NCBI GenBank assembly: GCA_026936325.1
Contig: JAPTHN010000019.1
Coordinates: forward strand, 10,690,253 to 10,754,252
From: Platynereis dumerilii
Lineage: Eukaryota > Annelida > Polychaeta > Phyllodocida > Nereididae
Length of the DNA: 64,000 nt
Direction: 5' to 3'
The number at the start of each line of letters is the position of its first letter. Within the stretch, counting starts at the first letter, position 1. The position numbers were made by a program, and so were the translations under genes. Below are positions 56,793 to 64,000 of the stretch, one piece after another. Under the pieces are notes generated by a model. It saw only the letters and a program-made list of their open reading frames with translations, had not been told where the DNA came from and made no database searches.

Positions 56793-58261
56793 GCCACTTA
56801 ATTATGCATAAATAAATAGCAAAAGAAGGTCTACTTTCTTCATGGTAGAATGTAAGTTATAGTTTTACCAAAGGCAGATCTACCTTTGGTTTTACTTTAG
56901 TTTATGCAATGTAACTCTAAACTATGTAGTAAACATAGGCCTACTACTTGGGGATTTTGAAAATCCAGATGTGACTCATCAAAAGGGGTAACCAAGGGAC
57001 TGGGGCTATAACAGGTCATTTTGTGGTTTTTGGTTGAATTAACACCCCATTTGGGCAAGATTGCGGGTTGCTCAACTTGAGCAGTTCTGAGCAGACCTGC
57101 CTAGGACTGTAGCAGGGAAAGGAGGAAGGGAGAGAGGGAGGAATCTCAGATGTATGGGCAGAGAGAGGAAGGGTAGAAAGGAGATTTCCATTATAATGAC
57201 ATGGCAGCACTAATGAACCATTTACAGTCAATGAATGACGAGTGCTTAAATTAAAAGGCATACAAGCTTTTTGAACCTTTCTTCTTTTAGTTATTAATTT
57301 GTAGTACAACATCTAACTTACAGATTGACCTATCTAACTTGGTCAAATGTTAAGAATGAGTGAAGTTATTTGGTGATTTAGGTGGAGAAGGGCCATTAGT
57401 GGCTCTGGGCAGCCACAGGGGGGTATTTCAGGGGTGATGATGGCATGTTGCCCAACACGTAACAAACTGGGGTCACTTAGAGCATAGAGCTATTATACAT
57501 CCATGATAATACACATATCTATTTATCTGTCTGTCTATCTAACCATAACATAAATTCTTCTATCAATGGCACATCAACTCACTTTTGTATCACATCCAGC
57601 ACACACAATCATTAAAGATAAACATCAGTCAATTTGGCTGGTTAACTGCCCCGTTACTGTTAGTGCTACCCCATTGATAAAGTTAAATTGCTTCATGGTT
57701 CATCTGAGGGGTCTTCTAGATGGAAAAACAATTGAGGTATTATTTTAGTTGGTAGCTTACCAAAAAAGTGACTACTCAGTAGGCTACTGGTCTTTTTTTA
57801 GTTGTAGGTTTTTTAATGAAAGGGTGTAAGGATAATTTTTATAACGATTAATGGGTTAATGCCCACCACTGCCTCTATACCAGAGAGTCTATGTCCTGCA
57901 GGCACCGGCCACCCTGCCAAGACTACCCCTGTCCTAGTCTGTTCCACAGCCCAGTGTACACAGGGTTAGGGTTAGGGTTAGATTATGGCCAGTGGAACAG
58001 GCTAACCCCTGTCCACACAGGCTGCAAAAGTAACTATTTGGGGTAAAAATTGGATATTCATGAGCTACTGGTCATTCCTGGCATGTGACATCCCTGTTGT
58101 TTTCAAAATGGTGTACACTACTTTTTAATGGGAGTTTATCGCACTATCTTCTCTCTAATACTCAAAATAGCCCATGTATTATCCATTAAGGGGTTGCTAT
58201 TTTTGTAGTTAGCAAGTTTAAAGATTCAAAATGACCTCCCTATAAAGATTTCTTGTCCTCA
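56793..58261. other. Gene-free stretch with a short telomere-like run
   Basis: At 57,963-57,980 gggttagggttagggtta gives three TTAGGG units, flanked by ctgttccac ... gtggaacag inverted words (57,939-57,947; 58,000-58,008). Otherwise no gene, RNA or transposon recognised. Confidence 0.4.
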
Positions 58262-59169
58262 AATAGGGCATGCCATCCTATTGTTGTGACGTCACCATTT
58301 CCCACAGGTGGCACCACTGTTTTGAGGCCTACAGCCACAGCATAAAAGCATGCTTTTGCATGGTTTTCAAGACAAAAAGGGGCCTACAGCCACTAATACC
58401 GGTCCGATATGCAAAATTTAAAAAGCATCATGGAGGAAACAATATTTTCCAGCACCTAGACTCATCAAAACTGTTACTTCTACAAAATCTGTAAGGCATT
58501 CAGCGAGTAAACTTTGATTTAGCATATTTTCTCTTTAGTGAAAAATTTCTTGCTCTGAAATGATTAAAGTTAGAAAGATGGTTTTGATGTCAAAAGATGC
58601 CTATATTAAAGGGCAATATTAATTAGAAATTTCATGCTCCTACCTGTATTGGTTTCCTCAAGACTAAGCCTTAAGTCACCCAAAAGTGCAATTTTTTAGG
58701 TTTTTTTGCGAAATTATTTTTTCAGAGGATAAAAGTCTGCTACAAAGTTTTAAAAAAAAATCCCAAACTGAATCTATCATCAAGGACTATACTTGCGGAT
58801 TCCGAAAATGTAAAAAAAAGTTTTGTGAGTCCAATAGTTACTGATTTATGATGAGATACATTTGAACATGCACGAACGCAGTTATGACGTCAGAATGCCA
58901 TTATAAGACATTTTTTGATAAAATCTTGTGTTGAGAGCTTAAAAAGTCTGCTATAAAGTTTGAGAAAAATTTCAAACAAAATCAGTCATCAAGGACTATT
59001 CTTGCAGATTCTAAAATGCAAAACTTATATTTTTGAAATTCTTATATTTGCTGATTTATGATGAAGTATATACTTCAAGCACAGAGCTAGACGAAAGAAT
59101 AGCTATTTTTGGCCACATTCTTGTACAGTTTGGGAAAAAAATTCAAGGCATATATACTCCTTCTTCAAA

Positions 59170-59580
59170 CATCTCATCCTCCTCCTCTTCTTCCTCCTCT
59201 TCCTCCTCTTCCTCCTCTTCCTCCTCTTCTTCCTCTTCTTCCTCTTCTTCCTCTTCTTCCTCTTTCTGCTCCTCGTCTTCCTCTTTCTCCTCCTCCCCCT
59301 GCTCCTTCTTCTCCTCCTCCTCTCATCTCCTCCTGTACTTCTCCTCCACCCATCCCCTTTTCACATACTACTCCTCCTCCTCCTCCTCCTCCTTAACGTG
59401 TCCTCTTCCTGTCCTAATTAGCCTACCGAGTACAAAAATACCGGACGTAAAGCTCGAATCATCCATTCTCCTCCTCCTCCTCCTCATCCTACTTCTCATC
59501 CTGCTCCCATGTTCAACTACTTCCACTCCTCCTATCTTCCTTATCCTCCTCTCATCTCCTCCTCCTGATTTGACCACTGA
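59170..59580 (+). repeat. ~410-bp (TCC/TTC)n pyrimidine tract
   Basis: Almost pure pyrimidine (cctcctcttcctcctcttcc), interrupted only by a SINE tail at 59,397-59,470. It produces a spurious poly-Ser frame. Confidence 0.9.
59397..59470 (+). mobile_element. SINE tail fragment inside the pyrimidine tract
   Basis: cttcctgtcctaattagcct-accgagtacaaaaataccgg-acgtaaagctcgaatcatcc matches the 3' part of the 10,988 SINE family. The pyrimidine tract may have grown from the SINE's own cctcctcctgtcc word. Confidence 0.7.
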
Positions 59581-59596
59581 ATAATACTTTTGCTAT

Positions 59597-59763
59597 CAGA
59601 GGCGGTGGAGCTGGGGGGGGGGGGCACTGGGGGCACGTACCCCCCCCCCCCCACTTTTGGGCCCAAAAATACATAAAATGCCCCTTTTTTCCTTGAATTT
59701 ACCGTAGAGAAGCTGCCCCGGGGCCCGGTGCCCCCCACTTTTCAAAGCGTTCCGTCACCTCTG
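59597..59763. mobile_element. 167-bp hAT MITE with 8-bp duplication
   Basis: tttgctat flanks it at 59,589-59,596 and 59,764-59,771. Ends cagaggcggtgg and, reversed, cagaggtgacgg. The interior has long G and C runs. CAGAGGCGG-type ends with 8-bp duplications are classic for hAT. Confidence 0.85.
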
Positions 59764-60049
59764 TTTGCTATTTTGTCTAACCTTATGAATTTTATGAAAT
59801 TGGGACTTGAAGTGTTTTTTAATTTTATATATATACTAGGCCTATAAGTTTGAAAAAATTCAGGAATTTATTGTATCGAATACATTTTAATAGGCATATC
59901 CCAATAGGCCGGGAGTCTCGGTTTGTATTCTTTTGTCATGTATGTTATGTTATGTTAGTTTATTATGATGCCAGAAAAAGTAAAATATAGATAGATTTCA
60001 AATATAGATAGAATAATAATTAGTTCATAATTAATATTGCATAATATAT

Positions 60050-61103
60050 TATGCAGAGGGGGCAAGTTGCCCCCCCCCCCCCCCTGAAAAGGTTTTGGGG
60101 AAAATATTGGCCAAAATGGGGAAAAAAAATGGGGAAATTGTAAGAAAAATGGGGAAATGATAAGCAAAATGGGGAAATGTTCAGCAAAATAGGGGAAATA
60201 ACCAAAATTAAGGGAGATGGTAAAAAATTATGGGAAATAGATTAAAAGAAATTGAAAGAAAAGGGGATGATTATATGAAGAGTTTTATAAGATTTCCCCA
60301 TTTTTCTGGCCCCAAATGACATGCATCTGCAAAAAAAAACTTTTCAAAATGTAACCAACGCATATGGGACAGTTTTTGTGATCAAAGAAAGGTGTGCCAG
60401 GCCTTAGGTATTTGCAAATATTTTTAATCAAAATATGTATCTAACAAAATTTGCAAGATTTCCAGTTTTATGATTTCACTTTTTGGAAATATCCACCTTT
60501 TTTCTTTAACTTTACCAATTTTAAGAAAATTACCAAACTGTTATTTTAAACTTCCCCAATATTTCTCTTAAACCTTTTCTAACACGAAATTGTCTCCATA
60601 ATTTTTGCAGTGATATTTCTGTGAACTGAAAGAAAAATTCTCAAGAGCTTTCATTTATCATGTTTATATCTCAACAGAATGCATAGAATTCTACAACATC
60701 GGTTTTCCTCCTTTCAACATTTATTTCCTTTGATTTCAGATCCTAGCTTTTCCTATTTTTTCAAAGAAATGCTTAATTTTTTCAGTTATAGGCCCATTTT
60801 CCACGAATTTCTCTAAATTGCCAACCAAGAAAGCAATTTCTTTAGCTCTTTTAAACATTTCCCAACTTTTTAGCATTTTCACGGTATTATCCAGACATAT
60901 TCACCATATTATTCAGACATATTACCAAGTAATTATTAATAATTTAGGCACAACCAAAATGGTAATGAGATTCTGAAAGAACTTATTAACATTGTGTTAC
61001 AATGCGCGACATGCGAAAAGCCTGTTGCCTTGGTAGTGATTATAATTTTGGGGAAATGTCTTGGTGGTTTGCCCCCCCTGAAAAAATCCTGGCTACGCCA
61101 CTG
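60050..61103 (-). mobile_element. Possible hAT remnant
   Basis: At 61,072-61,103 the reversed sequence reads cagtggcgtagccaggattt-tttcagggggg, a very common hAT terminus. A related c-run-ctgaaaaggttttggg motif is at 60,070-60,105 in the same orientation. Between them, tggggaaa words recur (60,104-60,200). No left TIR or 8-bp duplication was found, so the left limit is a guess. Confidence 0.45.
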
Positions 61104-61396
61104 AGTTTGCTTCTCAGATATATTGTATTTCTTTTCGTTTCCAGATGTTGTTAAATTTAATTAGCATTACACTAGGTTTTTCCTTTTGCTCCTGTGGTGA
61201 TCTGTTATGGTTGTCACTTTCCTCCATAACACTCACTGTGAGATCGGATGACTTCAGTTCATATCCATCTTATCTTTTATAAGTTCAACAAATTCTTTCT
61301 CATTTGATTTACCTGTTAATCCAATCAATCAGAGCACTTTTGATCTTTCCCCTTTTTTTGTGCATCTGTTTTCCTTATGCAACTCTGGTGCTTTGT

Positions 61397-61725
61397 CTAT
61401 TGATCAGTGAGCCTTTTATCTATGTTTTGGTCATTCAGCCTCATTTTCAGGTTACAGTCATTGAGCCTCTTTTCCAGGTCAGTGATTCTAGCGCCTTGTT
61501 CTGCTATTTTTTCCTGTTGCAACTTGATACTCTCTTCGTTGAAATTAATTTCTCTTTTGAGCTCCATGATGAGTGGCTTCATCACGTCTATGACAGTGAC
61601 AGCCAATTTTTGCCTTTGCGAACTGTGCAAAATTGCATTTTCTATGTCATTTAACGTAGAATCCTCATTTGTGCTTGGTGTTGTCGTGGACTCAAAACAT
61701 ATCTCACCATGATTATATCACAAAC
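61397..61725 (-). pseudogene. Coiled-coil coding remnant inside IR2 (LINE ORF1-like?)
   Basis: Minus-strand open frame of ~109 codons. Its second half reads DVMKPLIMELKREINFNEES then IKLQQEKIAEQGARITDLEK and RLNDCNLKMRLNDQNIDKRL, with clear heptad spacing (coiled coil). The first part is Ser/Thr-rich (FESTTTPSTNEDSTLNDIEN). It ends at a stop followed by further degraded sequence. The pattern resembles the coiled-coil N-terminal half of LINE ORF1 proteins; a fragment of a host gene or of the IR2 element's own protein is possible. Confidence 0.45.
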
Positions 61726-62273
61726 TACAGGACTTATATAATATGCAAATATTGTGCTTGATGGTGGATTTGAATTGGATTTTTTCTCAAACTTCATAGC
61801 AGACTTTAAACATCTGAAAACAAAATTGTCCCCAAAAAAAGATTGGTAAGTCGTGCATATTGTGACATAGATCTCATTGTAAATCAGGAAATATTTGACT
61901 CTCAATATTTTTTTTTACCATTTTAGAATATGCAAGTGTTGTCCTTGGTTAGAATATTTTCTCTCAAAATAGCAGACTTTAAAACTCTGAACACAAGAAT
62001 GTTGCCAAAAAGTGCCCTAAAATCGGCATTCTGGCGTCGTAACTCAGTTTGTGCATGGTGAAACATAGGCCTATCTCATCATAAACCTGCAATTATTAGA
62101 CTCAAAATAAATAAATTTAGACTTTTAGAATCTACAAGAATAGTCCTTGATTTTTTTTCTCTAACTTTATAGCAGACTTAAGCTCTCAACACAAGAATTT
62201 ATAAAAAAGTAAAAAAAATTGGCATTCTGACGTCATAACTCAGTTTGTGCATGTAAAATTGTATCTCATTATA

Positions 62274-62919
62274 GGGTAATGTTCTTTGAGTCGGACACCT
62301 TGGGGGTGACACCTTGAGTCGGACACTTTTTGTTGGGCTCCACAGGCTAATTGAGACCTCGTATAATAGTATATTTGGCACCAATTTGTAGCCCAAGATG
62401 TCCTTTATCTATGCCAAAAGTATCAGCATGATATGAACAACGAAAGTGTGTTTTTCGTGGATATGAAGATGGGCCAAAAACCCCGTTATTCTGAAAAAAA
62501 ATTGTGAGAAATTTGTGTATTTTAGTATAATTTAGTCATGTTTCAGATATCTTTTGCTGGCCTATGGAATTGGTCTGACTTCAGTTTCTTTGTCATTCAG
62601 TTAGGAGTAAGCTTAACCTCCTCTGTGCTCTAATATGGGCTTTTTAAAGTGAAAGGAAGACTCTAACGCACCTGTATCTTTGTTGTCATGTTTTAAGAAC
62701 ACAGGTGTCCGACTCAAAGATACCCCATGTCATTTTTTGTTTCAGAAATTTAGCCACTAATTTAAAATATGTGTTTTGCCAATTGTCAATTTTCTGTTAG
62801 ATTTACTAAAAACGTTTAATTTGAGGTCCTGTTTGCCAATCTTTAACTCATAGGCTAAACAAGATACCACTTTTAAAAATGTCTAGAATCTAAAGTGTCC
62901 GACTCAAAGAACATTACCC
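62274..62919. mobile_element. Non-autonomous TIR element, family E (GAGTCGGACAC)
   Basis: Ends gggtaatgttctttgagtcg-gacac and its exact complement, flanked by TA (62,272-62,273; 62,920-62,921). The left arm of IR2 keeps the empty site (complement of gatttatgatgagatac, ~58,841-58,857), confirming the ends and one duplicated TA. The core recurs inside (62,320-62,329; 62,704-62,716). 646 bp, no transposase. Confidence 0.9.
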
Positions 62920-63639
62920 TAAATCGGCAACTATTGGACTCACAAAACTTTTTTTTACATTTTCGGAATCTGCAAGTATAGGCCTTGATGATAGATTCGG
63001 TTTGGGATTTTTTTAAAAAACTTTATAGCAGACTTTTATCCTCTGAAAAAATAATTTCGCAAAAAACCTAAAAAAATTTGCACTTTTGGGTGACTTAAGG
63101 CTTAGTCTTGAGGAAACCAATACAGGTAGGAGCATGAAATGTCTAATTAGTATTGCCCTTTAATATAGGCATCTTTTGACATCAAAACCATCTTTCTAAC
63201 TTTAATCATTTCAGAGCAGGGAATTTTTTACTAACGAGAAAATATGCTTAATTAAAGTTCCAGCGCTGAATGCACCACAGATTTTGTAGAAGCAACAATT
63301 TTGATGAGTCTAGGTGCTGGAAAATATTGTTTCCTCCATGATGCTTTTTAAATTTTGTATATAAGACAAATATTAATGTCTGTAGGCCCGTTTTTGTCTT
63401 CAAAACCATGCAAAAGCATGCTTTTATGCTGTGGCTGTAGGCCTCAAAATGGTGGCGCCACCATAGTGGAAAAGCACAGAACTACAAGTCGACATGCCCT
63501 ATTGGAAGGTCACATAAATTATACCCTTAGGGTTTTTTAATCCCGTTAGCTGATTGGCTGAGAAGTTAAACTATGTCAGTGCCTGGAATAGTGGCTGAGG
63601 GCTGCTGTGTGGGCAGGGTACTGCATGGGAGGATGGCAC

Positions 63640-64000
63640 CGGCAAGTCCTGCAATGTCCCACAAGCACCAATAAGTCCCGCTATGCCCCACAAGCACCAA
63701 TAAGTCCCGATATGTCCCACAAGCACCAATAAGTCCCGCTATGTCCCAAAAGCACCACTAAGTCCCGCTATGTCCCACAAGCACCACTAAGTCCCGCTAT
63801 GTCCCACAAGCACCAATAAGTCCCGCTATGTCCCACAAGCACCAATAAGTCCCGCTATGTCCCACAAGCACCAGTAAGTCCCGCTATGTCCCACAAGCAC
63901 CAATAAGTCCCGCAGGCACCACTAAGTCCCGCTATGTCCCACAAGCACCGCTACGTCCCGCTATGTCCCACAAGCACCGCTACGTCCCGCTATGTCCCAC
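63640..64000 (+). repeat. 29-bp minisatellite, array 2 (~12 units, runs off the window)
   Basis: Unit aagtcccgctatgtcccaca-agcaccaat, 29 bp; nearly homogeneous, one unit partly deleted near 63,915. It lies ~140 bp outside IR2's right edge. The same modules are present as at 47.1 kb and, inverted, at 50.3 kb. Confidence 0.95.

Larger units (their letters stand above)
58262..63502. mobile_element. Large inverted repeat IR2 with subrepeat-built arms
   Basis: Left arm ~58,262-59,100, right arm ~61,650-63,502. Outer parts match closely: aaatttaaaaagcatcatgg-aggaaacaatattttccagc and caagactaagccttaagtca-cccaaaagtgcaa appear in both, inverted. Inner parts consist of ~175-210-bp subrepeats marked by gtctgctataaagttt and tcaaggactattcttgcaga. 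I count two in the left arm and four to five in the right. The arms thus differ in copy number. The centre holds a pyrimidine tract, a small hAT MITE, a hAT end and a coiled-coil frame. Edges show aatagggcatg on both sides, but no certain target duplication. Confidence 0.75.

Noticed and set aside
57963-57980. Interstitial telomere (TTAGGG)3
   Set aside because: Only three units in a C/T-rich context; too short to claim telomere-derived DNA.
59033-59584. 183-codon Ser-rich open frame
   Set aside because: Translation of a (TCC/TTC)n tract joined to IR2 arm sequence; not a protein gene.
43616-64000. Further IPO5 exons
   Set aside because: No match by eye to the next conserved motifs in any plus-strand frame with splice sites; not claimed.

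Overview
The window looks like AT-rich, gene-poor, repeat-dense nuclear DNA of a metazoan. I infer a marine invertebrate deuterostome, most likely an echinoderm or close relative. The basis is the density of short TA-flanked transposons, CR1/Jockey/RTE-like LINE 3' ends, tRNA-derived SINEs and short spliced exons; the species cannot be read from the sequence. There are no bacterial-style operons, no CRISPR array and no canonical tRNA or rRNA gene. Most long open frames are artefacts of tandem repeats.

Host genes: (1) On the minus strand, two exons (9,824-10,393 and 9,232-9,665), joined by a 158-bp intron with matching phase, encode a Cys-rich, N-glycosylatable, probably extracellular protein; the second exon resembles a galactose-binding-like fold. 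(2) On the plus strand, 43,529-43,615 is a first coding exon whose 29 residues resemble the N-terminus of importin-5 (IPO5). A perfect NRF1-type palindrome lies just upstream and a consensus splice donor just downstream. I found no further IPO5 exon, so 43.6-64 kb is probably intron 1 or beyond. I see no functional link between the two genes.

Layout. 0-9 kb: LINE fragments (one inserted into another), a ~350-bp interspersed repeat, microsatellites and a SINE. 9.2-10.4 kb: the secreted-protein gene. 11-18.3 kb: a dense set of short DNA transposons, several with readable target-site duplications. 18.3-24.5 kb: mostly unassigned sequence, then a ~980-bp terminal-inverted-repeat element and a tandem duplication in which one copy has a 208-bp MITE and the other keeps the empty site. 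24.8-33.6 kb: a ~2.7-kb unit present about three times. 33.85-39.6 kb: a 96-bp satellite array cut by three insertions (a hAT-like element, a LINE and a TGACCATG-rich segment). 40-43 kb: a TA-flanked MITE and a run of Mutator-like MITEs. 43.5 kb: the IPO5 start. 44.7-47.1 kb and 58.3-63.5 kb: two large inverted repeats, each with an array of the same 29-bp minisatellite outside its right edge. 47.9-50.4 kb: a SINE holding a hAT element that holds a third element, then another ~930-bp TIR element and a third, inverted minisatellite block. 53.9-56.8 kb: (TATC)n tracts and a SINE cluster.

The most unusual pattern is a set of distinct TIR element families (11.2, 21.8, 49.3 and 62.3 kb) built alike: ~650-980 bp, no transposase, TIRs carrying a GGGACA or GGACAC core, and further copies of the same core inside. 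A fifth locus (12.7-14.2 kb) carries similar internal motifs. They may share one transposase or binding rule.
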